Source: Lates calcarifer (lineage: Eukaryota > Chordata > Actinopteri > Centropomidae). Taken from it: a stretch of 64,000 bases of DNA. Where the stretch lies: positions 27,296,378 to 27,360,377 of the forward strand of contig NC_066853.1 of assembly GCF_001640805.2 (NCBI RefSeq), read 5' to 3'. A model generated the notes under the pieces. That model did not search any database. It saw only the letters and a program-made list of their open reading frames with translations, and was not told the DNA's origin. How positions within the stretch are numbered: position 1 is the first letter of the stretch; every line of letters starts with the position of its first letter. Below, piece after piece: positions 44,365 through 55,514 of the stretch. The position numbers and the translations under genes were made by a program.

Positions 44365-44421
44365 AATTTCCCTGAGGGAGTCATCCCACAGGGATCAATA
44401 AAGTCTGTCTAAGTCTAAGTC
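44365..44421 (+). repeat. LINE 3'-tail-like sequence
   Basis: TTAATTTCCCTGAGGGAGTC, then CACAGGGATCAATAAAGTCT and a short GTCTAA tandem. This is the style of the terminal stem and tail of a common teleost LINE (TTCCCT..GGGATCAATAAAGT plus short tandem repeat). The upstream part is not recognisable. Confidence 0.55.
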
Positions 44422-45069
44422 AAGAGAAAAACAAATAATCAGGTAGGTGTAGGTCAGGTTAAATAGGTCTAGGTTCCTTATGGCTAGTATGTATTACTGG
44501 CCCAGGGGTCTTTTAGGTCTGGCCCCCTAAAAGCATCAGCCTCAAAAGTATTATGTTGAATGTTCAGGTTACATTTACTGTACACTCAAAGCCAGTATCA
44601 TGCACAAGACCAGAGTTCACCACAACCATAACTATACTGAATGCACAGATTGAGAAAGCAGCCTAAAAACACTGGCACTGAATGTTTAAAAACATTGGCA
44701 TTCAAAGCCATCCAGTGTTTCAGGAATAATGTAATATCAACATTTTATCTGACAATAGGGTTGACTCTCCAAATTCACTAGGTATCATTTAGGGTGCAGT
44801 ACATGATTTTAAAACTGTTTTCTAATATGATTTGCAGCCCTGCATCCTCACCAGGTCAAAATCTATTATTTATTTATTTTTGTTGATATTGTGCTTACAT
44901 GCTGCACATTTTAATATAAAACAACCCTAACCCGGTTTTTAAACTTCCAAAAAGTCATTGACATATAGCAGGTAGCAAAAACTGTCACACAGCTTACAGA
45001 TATGAGAGTGGCACTGATCTCCTCATCTAACTTTCAGCAGTGTTAAATTATTCCTTTGGTTCTTGATGT
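44422..45069. other. Intergenic sequence with an old repeat piece
   Basis: 44995-45060 carries ATGAGAGTGGCACTGATCTC and CTCATCTAACTTTCAGCAG, a fragment of the family also seen at 10395-10525. Otherwise unannotated. Confidence 0.45.
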
Positions 45070-45079
45070 TGTTGCATTA

Positions 45080-45276
45080 CTTATTACCTGGACTTTTTTG
45101 CTTTTTTGCCTTTATTTGAGAGTACAGCGAAGAGAGACAGGCAATGGGGAGAGAGAATAGGATAGTGTATTGCAGTAAAGGTCCGGCCAGATCGGGAGTC
45201 AAACTGGGGACTCACTGCTCAGAGCACTAAGGCCCATGTGATATGCGCCCCAACCATTTGGCTATCGGGCTGCCCC
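45080..45276 (-). mobile_element. tRNA-derived SINE with target-site duplication
   Basis: Perfect direct repeats TGTTGCATTA flank it at 45070-45079 and 45277-45286. On the minus strand it begins near GGGGCAGCCCGATAGCCAAA, giving an A-box-like TAGCCAAATGGTTGGGG and, about 50 bp on, a B-box-like AGTTTGACTCCCGATC. It ends in an A-rich tail at the low-coordinate side. It is longer than the relative at 20533-20679 and keeps the GAGAGACAGGCAATGGGGAG segment lost there. Confidence 0.85.
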
Positions 45277-45286
45277 TGTTGCATTA

Positions 45287-46275
45287 TTTTTGTTGTAACA
45301 TTTTTTAAGCTTTCCTCTAACTTTAACTGATCTACAGTAAAAAGCCAAGATATGCTGCAAAAGAAGGGAAGAAGATGACTGCAATCTAATAAGCATGGAT
45401 GTAAACAATGCACTATTTTAAGTACTTCGAAACTCAGCTTTGCAAATGTTTTATGAGGAAGAAATACACTTGATACATTTGTAACACTTTAAGGATACAT
45501 TGTGTTTTGGTGAGTAACACTGAATGTAAACAGAACTTTTATTTGTTTACAAGAAAACTCGACAGGGCATCTTTAAATAGGACTTTTAGAGTGTATACAA
45601 AGAGACACTTGTTTTTTGCTGTGGTTATGGTTTTATTAATTACATAAAGGACAGAGGAAAACGGCCCTCCTGTAATGCAGCAGAGAGAAGATCACTCAGT
45701 TAGATCAGCAGTGCAGACCTGGGATCACTGGTGTCCAGTGACAATATACATGTTTTAATATCTCAGAGTGTGAATGCCTCTCAGGCCATTGTTCCCTATA
45801 AATACCATTTACATATAGAAAAATCATTTCTTAATAGTAGCGTGAGAGGCAGAATATTTGCACTACAAGATTCAGCTCTATTCTGAGGGTCAGGTTTTCA
45901 CAGCTTTAACAGAGAAAAATCCTATAGGAATGTGCCGACCTGTTGAAATCTCTGACTTCAGATTAGCACTGTCTAACCGATTAGCACATTCTCACACATG
46001 TAGAGCCATAAGGAGAGGAGACAACGCCACTTAAAAGCTACATTGTTCTGCAGAGTGAACATGTCAATCCTAATTCCTTTAGCCGAAGTTAACAACCCAT
46101 CAGCAAACTGGCAGTTGCAGATTGAACACTAGTTGAGTCTTAGTTCTGAGCTGAGATCTTCCTGAGGCATTACACCAGGGTGTCACGCTCTAATACCATG
46201 ATCTAGACTGAGGAAGAATACACAAAAGGCAGTTATTGGACACATTGTCAGTACTGTGCTCACTTCTTCACCCTT
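45287..46275. other. Unannotated intergenic sequence
   Basis: 45900-46180 has complex composition and might be conserved. No gene seen. Confidence 0.4.
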
Positions 46276-46530
46276 AAACGACTGAATATGAGCTGGTTAA
46301 TCAGCTCCGCTTGAGGTTAGTGAGGTGATAAAGGCCGACGTCTTCCTCTGTGACCACTGCGAACGGGCCTCTGCTCACCCCTTCAGTGAAAGCAATGAGA
46401 TGGGAGGGACTCCTCGGGGGGCCGTAAGAAGAGATCACCTCCACCCCTCCATTAAATCATCCTTCTTCTTTATGAGCTGTGTCCTGATGGGACAGCAGAC
46501 GGACGGCTAAAGGCCAGCTGTGCCACTTGG
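46276..46530. promoter_or_regulatory. Candidate conserved noncoding element with imperfect palindrome
   Basis: GAGCTGGTTAATCAGCTC at 46290-46307 is an 18-bp near-perfect palindrome around GTTAAT. The following 200 bp are GC-rich and low-repeat, with a 61-codon open frame lacking any recognised domain. Inference only. Confidence 0.3.
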
Positions 46531-46583
46531 GTGAATCCAGAAGGAGAGCAAGCAAGTGGAAGGGGCAGTTAGTGGCGCAAGCA

Positions 46584-46586
<3 letters not shown>

Positions 46587-46622
<36 letters not shown>
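46587..46622 (+). repeat. (AC)n microsatellite
   Basis: About 17 AC units. Confidence 0.95.
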
Positions 46623-46628
<6 letters not shown>

Positions 46629-48398
46629 ATCTGAGCTAGAGTAATCATTTGGGGCATTCCCTGTGACTGCTTACTGTATGTGCCTATACCGTAGGCTTGT
46701 GCTTGTGTGTGTGAATAAGGCATATAAAGCTAGGTTTAACATCACAGGTTTCCAGTCACAGGCACAGCCAGATGTTTTTGTGGTCCAGCTGCAGAATTTT
46801 AAACACTCTTAAATTTAAATTGTGAAAAATTGGTGTGTCATGTAAAAGCTCATGTAAAAGGTAAAGATTAATTTGTCAAACAATTGGTCCTAATCTTTTA
46901 CATTCAAATGAAAAATCAGAGTTCATACATGGTAAAATAATTTCTTAAAAAAACAACAACAACAACAAAAAACACTGTCTTTATAATAAGCTGAAAAAAA
47001 TTGCCTTGTGATCTTATGACTGTAAATAGTTTTGTTTTCAAAAGGTAAGTTTTCATCCACCTAATGTAATGCCTATTCGCAGCTTGTGCATTAGATATAG
47101 TATGTGGAGGCCGTAAGCATTTGTGTCCATTTGTGAGATGTATATAAGAAAAGAGAAGATGCAATTAGAGCTGATGATTTTTTTTTAACCCCATGTTGCT
47201 ATTAACTGTTACTCTTATCCTTCTCCTTCCACTCACCATTACATGCTCCAACTCCGCCAAAAGGAATACCTAGGGCAGGCACAGCATCCCTGATCCAAAT
47301 CCAGACAGGCACCCTTGTTGCATGCAGTCTCCTGTCTCTATCACCTGTGTGTTTAATAAAATAAATAAATAAATAAATATTAGGGTACACTTGAATCAGA
47401 AGAGACAATTTTGTTCATTAAAAATAAAGCAAACAGCAGAGTTGCTGCTGCTCCATTAATTATGCTATCTTGACATGTCCACTTGAATATATCCACATAC
47501 AAGTAATTAATAGTAACATACACTGATTCAGAAAGCTTTAATCAAAACTTGCTACTTGCAAGTAAAAAGCTTAAAAAAAATAATAATAAAAACTTTTTGT
47601 TTTGCTCACCTTTTAACCCTGGTTTGTTAGGGAGATTAAGTTTACATAAACTATAACTGAACAATAAAATGAATTAATAAAATGTGATGATTTTTTTTAA
47701 AATGTTACTAAAGAGTTTACAGAGTGTGGATGGTAGCTACAGCAGAGCTGTAGGGCTGAGGACTGTGGAGTTATCTATTTGATATTTACCCTGAGAATCC
47801 CTCTCTCTCTCTGTATACATATATTTTACCATGACTATGAAGGTTTATATTCTACAATTAAAATAATAATAATAATACATTCTGTTTTTATACATTGAGT
47901 CCAGTTGTTTAAAACTCCAAATTTTTAAATCTTGCAACTTGTACCAACAAAATATATAGATGAAGGATTCAGTGCTTCTCCACCAGAAGTTGTAGTAACT
48001 AAAATCCTGGCTATAATCCCTGTTTATCACAACAAGCAACACTTTTCACATTGCACATCAACATTTGACCCATTTCTAATGTAGAAATGCAGCTTTAAAA
48101 CTTGCATAAACATCTACAGGAAACATACTGACATCTTGTTCTGTGGAATATTTTAAAATATCTATAAGCATTGCCCCCACTAGAGCCATAATACTTCCCT
48201 AAGCTTAATAATCACAAACCATGTTATACATGTCTATATACACGTTATACTGAGATTTGAATGACGTGATTGAGAATTGGTCTGTTGAAGTCATTCTGCA
48301 TGATAAAAGAGAGAATACAATCAATGGAGAAAACAAGAAGCAGCAACTTAAGGTTAGAACAGTTTAAGTGCGCCTGTAAAAAAAATTGTGAAAATGAG

Positions 48399-48400
<2 letters not shown>
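46623..48400. other. Long AT-rich unannotated stretch
   Basis: Contains AAATAAATAAATAAATAAAT near 47358, short (ACA) runs near 46953 and an ATAATAAT run near 47860. No coding or transposon signal. Confidence 0.5.

Positions 48401-48453
<53 letters not shown>
48401..48453 (+). repeat. (GT)n microsatellite
   Basis: About 26 GT units, followed by GC-rich GCAAGTGCGCGTGCAGGGGG. Confidence 0.95.
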
Positions 48454-48454
<1 letters not shown>

Positions 48455-48626
48455 AAGTGCGCGTGCAGGGGGGACAGCCCCGGGCCGAGCAGCTGTGAGC
48501 AGATGTCAGTGTAAGTGAGCGAGGGACTTGGGAGAGAGAGAGAAACGTGGCTGGGCCAACCCTCTAATTTACGCATGAGTGGTGCTGCACCGCCGATATT
48601 TACATTTAAATTGATGTTTCAGATAC
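48454..48626. other. GC-rich block next to the microsatellite
   Basis: Includes CCCCGGGCCGAGCAGCTGTG and a GA tract at 48532-48543. If the minus-strand frame upstream is real, this would be its 3' untranslated region. Otherwise unexplained. Confidence 0.3.
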
Positions 48627-48755
48627 TTAATTAAAGACGAGGACTGGGCTCTTCTGGTCGGTGGCAGCCTCTTCCTCATCTTCCTCCTCCTCGGCAGAGT
48701 GCACAGACTGCTCACTGGAACCTGCAGCACTTCCCTGAGCCCTGTCAACAGCATT
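48627..48755 (-). CDS. Unidentified acidic open frame, possible terminal exon
   Basis: A 42-codon open stretch ending at a TAA (48627-48629) reads, on the minus strand, GSAAGSSEQSVHSAEEEEDE then EEAATDQKSPVLVFN. Its serine-rich then acidic make-up looks like the disordered C-terminus of a nuclear protein. Possible acceptors (CTCCAG, TTGACAG, GCTCAG) precede it on that strand. Against it: the opposite strand is also open in the same register, with GTTTCAG upstream and a hydrophobic run (ALLVGGSLFLIFLLLG), and part of the acidic run is simply a GAG/GAA purine tract. No family recognised and no second exon found. Confidence 0.2.
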   Translation of the reverse strand, partial: NAVDRAQGSAAGSSEQSVHSAEEEEDEEEAATDQKSPVLVFN

Positions 48756-49221
48756 TCACTGGAGGCCAGTTAGTGACAATGCACCCTGTTTTGCGTCTAT
48801 GGTAATTTTCTTGGTGCAATATTGAATACACAATGCCCCCTGGTGGTTTGTGCCTCCAGCCCATGTGCAAACACAATGCAGCTCCTTCTGTCTCATGGTT
48901 TGAAAACAATGACAGTGGTTGGACACATACTGAGTGTATCAAGTGTGTAAATTGGACTGTTGTTGCAGAGATTCACATTGGAAAAGGATGTAGGGTTACT
49001 AATCTTCAACGATAAAACTGATATCCATGTGCAACACAGGTAGATAAAAATCAGTTGTCAGAGGTTAGAAGATGCATTCTATAAAGTCCTAAACATTACC
49101 TGTCATTACATGCTCTGGAGGTTCATAAGGGTTGGACTAATATGGATTTTTGAATTTGGAATCCTAATTTTATTAGAGTAAAAAAAAAACATGCCCCTAC
49201 ACCTGTATTTAGACCATACTA
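48756..49221. other. Unannotated intergenic sequence
   Basis: No repeat family or convincing exon recognised. Confidence 0.45.
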
Positions 49222-49267
49222 CTGCTAAAAAAAAAAAAGAAGAAGAAGAAGAAGGAGAAGAAAAAAA
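49222..49267 (+). repeat. A-rich plus (GAA)n tract
   Basis: A12, then about nine GAA/GGAGAA units, then A7. Confidence 0.9.
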
Positions 49268-49353
49268 TCACCATCAAATTTGGTTTAGATATATTCAGAT
49301 TCTACATTTCTGATGTATTTTTTCAGGCAGCCAATGCTCACCATCCATGTGTG

Positions 49354-49356
<3 letters not shown>

Positions 49357-49392
<36 letters not shown>
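49357..49392 (+). repeat. (TA)n microsatellite
   Basis: About 17 TA units. Confidence 0.95.
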
Positions 49393-49395
<3 letters not shown>

Positions 49396-49779
49396 TTAGA
49401 TATGTATATTCGCATCATCAAGTGTGCACTTCCTCCACTTCTTCAAATAATAAAATAATATTGACAAAAAGTTTCAAGAGTCTGCTAATAGATTTTCGAA
49501 TTAAAATGAATGAAAACCAATACATGCTTAGAACAGTAGACAAAATTGACAAACCCCCATTTGTAAAACACAGTGGCATAGTTTGCAAGTAGCTGTGATG
49601 TAAAGTAGTAAATAAAATCTTTCAGTACCATTACTGTGGTCCTGCATTAACCCATTTTTGACTACATAGGAGCAGCACAATAAGTTGTAAACACATCTTG
49701 ACATTTTATTACATTATAAAGTTGTAAAGGTCAACTTAGCAGATTAGCAAAGATTTAGCAGAGAGTGGCAATTTGCATA
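49393..49779. other. Unannotated AT-rich sequence
   Basis: No feature recognised. Confidence 0.5.
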
Positions 49780-50080
49780 TCCAGCAGGAACAGAGCAAGT
49801 TAGCATTCATTTGGAGTTATGTTTGTGTCCAATAGTCACTCTCCTTTCAGCTGTGGTTTGGTCTCCACCAACACCTGGGGGGAAAATAACTGTGTCTGTT
49901 GTCTGGTGCTAGGCAGTCAGCTCACAGTGGCTTTATCAATGTATTTTCACTGTTTATAGCTGCTTTCTAATGTTTGTTGGTCATTAAACCACATTAATGA
50001 GCTGAAAGATGGTAAAATACTGTAGATAATCCTCTGTGGGTTTGTCATTACAAGCAAGCCCTTTCACATCACACATACTT
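49780..50080 (+). repeat. Dispersed repeat, copy 2
   Basis: CATATCCAGCAGGAACAG, TTCATTTGGAGTTATGTTTG, GTCTCCACCAACACCTGGGG, GTGTCTGTTGTCTGGTGCTA and TTTATCAATGTATTTTCACTG align in order with 33870-34150. No target duplication could be identified. Confidence 0.6.
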
Positions 50081-50519
50081 TTTTTGACCAACCATTAATA
50101 TAAAATCATCAATGGATCTGATGCATCTATAATTTTTAATTTAACGAGAACAAATTCTGCCAACTGAATGACTCAAGTCCACTTGCTCTCAGTGCCGTTT
50201 CTCCTCTTGCAAGAGTTTTTAGATGAGAGTGTTCAATTTTAATTGTAAAACAAACAGATTAACCTGTTACTTGATGATGTTGACCCAATAATTCAGCAAA
50301 CCAAAGTCCAGGCTGGTGCTTGTACATGTCTGCTGTAATGTCTCCAAATGGCTGAAGAGATACACTGCTCTGTATTAACAGGGTCTCCAATGAGGCCTAA
50401 TGCAGTGGCACTCCAATCCTGATGAACCCTACTCCCAACATGCTTGGCTGTCCTCGCCAGGGCCCTCAGAGGGGCCGCCTGACTGCCCACAGGCCAACTC
50501 CTCTCCACCACTTGCTCCC
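50081..50519. other. Intergenic sequence leading into a candidate regulatory block
   Basis: 50290-50519 is GC-moderate and low-repeat. Open frames here lack domains. Confidence 0.4.
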
Positions 50520-50960
50520 AAACAGCCTTTTAATAGGTTTTAAAAGAGGGTTATTAACATCACCTGCTAATTATGTTAAGGACCTAATTAGGGAATGAGA
50601 AAAAATGCCTTTTTGTCTAATTAGGTTTTCTTTCTAAGTACACTGATAACCAAGGGAATGCTGAGATCTCCGTAGAAATGAGAGTGCAATGAGCCAGTGA
50701 GAGGATGCTTCAGAAAAAGAGTTAACCCTTTCATCAGAACCCCGACTCTATTAACAAGCCACTGGCAGAGTGCAATTACCACCCAAATCGTTTATTTGGG
50801 ACATGTTTATCTGGAGTGGGAGTCTGCATCATTTAGCGCATTATAAACTCAATAGTAGCTTCATTAGCGATTACAGTCGGTGGGTGGTATTACCTGCCTG
50901 ATATCCGACTGCAGTCTGATGGTATCAGCTCCCGCTGCTGAATTACAAGGCAGGGACCTA
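50520..50960. promoter_or_regulatory. Strong candidate conserved noncoding element with clustered TAATTA sites
   Basis: Three TAATTA homeodomain cores occur within 60 bp: at 50568-50573 (next to E-box CACCTG, 50561-50566), inside the perfect palindrome CCTAATTAGG at 50583-50592, and in CTAATTAG at 50617-50624. Downstream, ATTTAGCGCATTATAAACTC and TTCATTAGCGATTACAGTC add further AT cores. No repeat or codon character. Enhancer function is inferred from site clustering. Confidence 0.4.
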
Positions 50961-51400
50961 ATTTTTCAGCCTATGCTGCTCTATCCTTGCTGTTTCCTCC
51001 ACTCAAGTGCTACCCAGCCGGTGTACTGCCAACAGCACTTCACTGGGCCTTCAGCTGCAGCATGGGAATGGGAAGAGACAACATACAACGGCTTAATCAC
51101 AAAGCAGGAACAAGAGATTCTGGAGCACAGAGAGGAGTGTGTAAAAGAGGAATTATCTGATATTCCAGTCCGGTCCCACCAAAGTTTGTGACATGACTGC
51201 AGTGTCTTACTATGCAAATTACCAGTAGAGGTTTGACATTGATCCTCTGCACAGCAGAGGATTTGTGTAGAGGTAAGGTGGTATGTGTGGAGGTAAGGGG
51301 GGTAGAGGGCACATAGAGTGAGACACATTCTGTAATCCAAGTTTCAGTTGCGTAACATCAACTGTAATTAAAAAAATATATATTTTATTCTTTATTTTAT
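50961..51400. other. Unannotated intergenic sequence
   Basis: Open frames on both strands between 50980 and 51340 overlap each other and show no domain. Confidence 0.4.
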
Positions 51401-51401
51401 C

Positions 51402-51460
51402 ATTGCTTGCACAGTGTTGGATATCACAAGAAACAAGAGTTTATATCTGCAGCCAAGGCC
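51402..51460 (+). repeat. Mosaic block 1, copy upstream of duplication A
   Basis: TTGCTTGCACAGTGTTGGAT, ATCACAAG, then TTTATATCTGCAGCCAAGGC recur with small differences at 52789-52840. Confidence 0.8.
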
Positions 51461-52660
51461 TGGGTTTGCTTAGGATGCACACTTGACAGTGCTTGAAGAT
51501 CTATCTATTGTTCATAGCAAAATAGATGTAAAACAAATGGGTAACAATAAGAGGGGAAAAAAGGGCAGACTAATCAGTGCACTGAACACAATGTGTAGGT
51601 TATATTTGTTTGTTTGGTTGTTGTTGTTTGTCTGGTTGTTGGTTGGTTGTTGTTATTTGTCTTCTTTTGTTGTGAATGTACTGGTGGAGTGAGGTTTGAT
51701 ACTTCTCACATGGATTTGCTGAGTGACACAGTCAAAGGTCGGTTTTCATTCAACTAAGAAACAAATCTATAAGAAGAATCAAACAAGAGGGTCCTCAGTT
51801 GAAGGGTTTTGTGAATTCAATGTTAAGAGTTAAAGGACATGTTAAAAAAAATTTCAAGTCAAATTTTAATATGTACTTAAGTAATTCTTGTTCCAGTGCT
51901 CAGCTTTCTAAATACAAAATAAAAACCACAAACCAAGCCAGATACCTTGGTGTAGTTATGTAATCAGATGTGAATTTTAACAGCCACATTAAGACAATTA
52001 CAATGTCAAACAACTATTACCTTAAGACCATATCAAGGATTGAAGGACTTCTGTCAGGACTTGGAAAAACACGTTCATGCATTCATCTAAAGTCAACTCG
52101 ACTACTGTAATGGCATGTTTACAGGTCTCTAAAAAATCGATCTAACAGCTGCAGCTCATTCAGATTGCTGCTGCTCGAGGTCTCACTAGCACCAAGAAAG
52201 TAGATCATATCAGGCCACTTCTCAGATCTTTACCCTGTCTCCCTGTGTCGTTGGTTTATAAGGTACTGAATGGTTTAGAGCCAAAATACAGTTCTGATCT
52301 GCTACTACATTATGAACCATCCAGACCACTCAGGTCATCTGGAACAGGTCTGCTTTCAGGCCCCAGAGTCAAACTAAACATGGAGAAGCAGCTTTCAGTG
52401 TTTATGCTCCACATGTGGAACAACTCCTTTCTGTTCACCACAGCCTTTTATTAATACAAACAGATAATCACTTGCCTCTTACACTGCACTGTAACATTTA
52501 CTCTTGTAAATTTTTTCATGACTTTTTTTTCAACGATTTTTATGAATTATAAAAACAATACACTATGAAAATTTGCATTTAGTACATACTTTAAACAGTT
52601 AGAATTGGAATTGGACACAGCATATGTTTTGACATATAGGGCAGTTACATAGTGAATCCT
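51461..52660 (+). repeat. Local duplication, copy A
   Basis: From GGGTTTGCTTAGGATGCA to ACATAGTGAATC this aligns end to end with 54026-55411 (copy B). In the last 600 bp I count about seven or eight substitutions, so identity is about 98-99 percent. Copy A lacks about 187 bp present in B (B 54457-54643). The unit contains anonymous sequence, a G/T-rich GTTG tract (51603-51660), a dead LINE segment and its downstream flank. Confidence 0.9.
51893..52454 (+). pseudogene. L2/CR1-type LINE reverse-transcriptase C-terminal remnant (copy A)
   Basis: Pieces in changing frames give YKIKTTNQARYLGVVM, VNFNSHIKTITMSNNYYLKT, then DLEKHVHAFI-stop-SQLDYCNGMFTGL, and from 52245 SLVYKVLNGLEPKYSSDLLL followed by YEPSRPLRSSGTGLLSGPRV. 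These are the consecutive conserved blocks after the catalytic domain of L2-type LINE proteins (Jockey superfamily). Stops and frameshifts make it inactive. The 3' tail typical of L2 is absent, so the segment is truncated at both ends. Confidence 0.85.
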
Positions 52661-52788
52661 ATAAACAACTTGCAAATAAAAATGCCACTCAGCTGAATAT
52701 AGTTACCAAAGTGATAACACTACCAAATCTATCAAACAAGTAAATATCCCTCTTGAACAGCAGAGAGTTAAGTCAGAGTTTGCACAGT
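52661..52788. other. Spacer between duplication A and the mosaic block
   Basis: AT-rich, not shared with copy B. Confidence 0.4.
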
Positions 52789-52896
52789 TGCTTGCACCGT
52801 GTTGGATATCACAAGAGTTTTTATCTGCATCCGAGGCCTGACATCATTAGAGGTCAGCACATCATCTTTTCTAGTTGCCAGGAAAGCAAATGGTAC
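52789..52896 (+). repeat. Composite block joining mosaic blocks 1 and 2
   Basis: 52789-52840 matches 51402-51460. The adjoining 52840-52896 (GACATCATTAGAGGTCAGCA...GGAAAGCAAATGG) matches 56959-57014. The two are contiguous only here, so this looks like the unrearranged arrangement. Confidence 0.75.
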
Positions 52897-54025
52897 AGTG
52901 TAATTTAACAATGATGAGATGGAGGTAAAGATAGGAGGGTAACGATGAATGAAAACGAGCTAGTGAGACGCCTCTGGCCGCTCACAACGGGAGTCAAGTG
53001 TTGGGAACCCACAGCAGCACTTCCTGTGTGATTACATGTTTAATTTACTTCACATCTCAAAAATTGTCTGCTATGACAGAGCCAATTTACAATGATCCCT
53101 GTGTGAGTGTCAGGCAAACGAAAGGAAGGCTGCAATGAAATCCCTCCCCGCAGCCTCTAATGGAATCTCAATGAACCCCTGAGCCAGCGGGTCCGGGAGA
53201 GCAGACAGCCCCGCCATTAAAGCCGAGGACCCGCTTTACCCGAACACCTCTCGCCTCAGCCCGTCTGTTATTATCGCTTCATTCTCCCAGGGTGAAATGC
53301 CGCCAAGCTGAAAGGAGGGGGAAAAAAACATAGAGAAAAGGGGAGGTTCCACCAACTTAGACCTGTGTACCTTGACATTTGCTAGATTGAGTTCAGCTGG
53401 GGGGAGGGGAGGGGCAAAATAGCAGCTCTCTAAATTGACAGAGCTGGACACTGTATTTAAACTGATAGCTGATCACCAGGCTGGCCCTGATGTCCAATCT
53501 TGATTCCAAATAGACAAGCAAAGCATGGATATTGCACATTGTAAGTGTCTATCCATCTATTGGGCTGTCATTTTAAAGCAAGGTAAAAAAGAAAAACCCA
53601 TCTGTGAATCATTATTCAAATCATTTTAAGGTTCTCTGCCTTGGGAAATTTTAGGTCAAATTGCAGAACTGCAATTGAAGGTTTGTGCCCTTATCTCAGT
53701 CATAAACATACTGTCTTACATGAGTCCGCCTTCCACCAAATTCAATCCAGGAATATGCAAATTTAGGACTGCCATCAGAGCAGTAGCAATACATATGTTA
53801 ATTCAGTGCTGTTTAAACAAATGCTTAACATTGAAACTGAGCTGACTTTAACTTTTGCAGCAACTTTATGATGTTCCAGAAAGGCATTATTTGTCAAAGT
53901 GTGAATTCATATCTATAAATTGATTTGATTACAGTAATCCTTCCCTTCAGTCTACAGTATAAAAACAGCCTGTGTTTTGATACATTTGATGTGTGTTTCT
54001 CTAAACTTCAGTACTGCAGAATTTC
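52897..54025. promoter_or_regulatory. Spacer between duplicated copies with a candidate conserved element
   Basis: 53100-53300 is GC-rich and low-repeat (GCCCCGCCATTAAAGCCGAG, CTGTTATTATCGCTTCATTC) and could be a conserved noncoding element. The remainder is AT-rich and unannotated. Confidence 0.3.
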
Positions 54026-55411
54026 TGGGTTTGTTTAGGATGCAGACTTCACTTGACAATGCTCGAAGATCTATCTATTGTTCATAGCAAAAAAGATGTA
54101 AAACAAATGGGTAACAATAAGAGGGGAAAAAAGGGCAGACGAATCAGTGCACTGAACACAATGTGTAGGTTATATTTGTTTGTTTGGTTGTTGTTGTTTG
54201 TCTGGTTGTTGGTTGGTTGTTGTTATTTGTCTTCTTTTTTTGTGAATGTACTGGTGGAGTGAGGTTTGATACTTCTCACGTGGATTTGCGGAGTGACACA
54301 GTCAAAGGTCGGTTTTCATTCAACTAAGAAACAAATCTATAAGAAGGTTCAAACAAGAGGATCCTCAGTTGAAGGGTTTTGTGAATTCAATGTTAAGAGT
54401 TAAAGGACAGGTTAAAAACATTTCAAGTCAAATTTTAATATGTACTTAAGTAATTCTTAGTTTCTGTAAATGTCCTCATTTTTCATACTGATCATGAAAA
54501 GATCCCTTCCCTGAAGAGATCACAGTTTAAGAAATTGTATTAAACAGAAGCTTCTGCAGTCTGAGTTAGACTTAGTTTGAGTTAATTAAACAAAGATGAA
54601 GCTGAAGTGACTGTTTATGGAGACCAGGAAGAACGATTAAAGGTCAGTGCTCAGCTTTCTAAATACAAAATAAAAACCACAAACCAAGCCAGATACCTTG
54701 GTGTAGTTATGTACTCAGATGTGAATTTTAACAGCCACATTAAGACAATTACCAAGTCAAACAACTATTACCTTAAGACTATATCAAGGATTGAAGGACT
54801 TCTGTCAGGACTTGGAAAAACACGTTCATGCATTCATCTAAAGTCAACTCGACTACTGTAATGGCGTGTTTACAGGTCTCTAAAAAATCGATCTAACAGC
54901 TGCAGCTCATTCAGATTGCTGCTGCTTGAGGTCTCACTAGCACCAAGAAAGTAGATCATATCAGGCCACTTCTCAGATCTTTACCCTGTCTCCCTGTGTC
55001 GTTGGTTTATAAGGCACTGAATGGTTTAGAGCCAAAATACAGTTCTGATCTGCTACTACATTATGAACCATCCAGACCACTCAGGTCATCTGGAACAGGT
55101 CTGCTTTCAGGCCCCAGAGTCAAACTAAACATGGAGAAGCAGCTTTCAGTGTTTATGCTCCACATGTGGAACAACTCCTTTCTGTTCACCACAGCCTTTT
55201 ATTAATACAAACAGATAATCACTTGCCTCTTACACTGCACTGTAACATTTACTCTTGTATTTTTTTTTCATGACTTTTTGCAGAATATGGCACCGATTTT
55301 TATGAATTATAAAAACAATACACTATGAAAATTTGTATTTAGTACAGTAAACAGTATTGGAATTGGACACAGCATATGTTTTGACATATAGGGCAGTTAC
55401 ATAGTGAATCT
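54026..55411 (+). repeat. Local duplication, copy B
   Basis: Second copy of the unit at 51461-52660, same orientation, start to start about 2.57 kb apart. It retains an extra ~187 bp (54457-54643) that continues the LINE upstream, so B is the more complete copy and A carries a deletion. Flanks outside the shared ends do not match. Confidence 0.9.
54560..55205 (+). pseudogene. L2/CR1-type LINE reverse-transcriptase C-terminal remnant (copy B)
   Basis: The frame from 54607 encodes YGDQEERLKVSAQLSKYKIK then TTNQARYLGVV, DVNFNSHIKTITKSNNYYLK and ISRIEGLLSG, extending further upstream than copy A. The end (54996-55205) repeats the SLVYKALNGLEPKYSSDLLL and YEPSRPLRSSGTGLL blocks. It shares copy A's frameshift after GLLSGLGKT and the in-frame stop before the DYCNG block. 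The two copies therefore descend from one already-dead element rather than from two insertions. Confidence 0.85.
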
Positions 55412-55514
55412 TATTTGGCCAGTGGGAGCAGAACAAAACCAAATAAAGCTGTGATACATTTACCACAACCGGGAAATGTGTTTTCTCCCACCATCCAAAA
55501 AAATATGCCGGATA

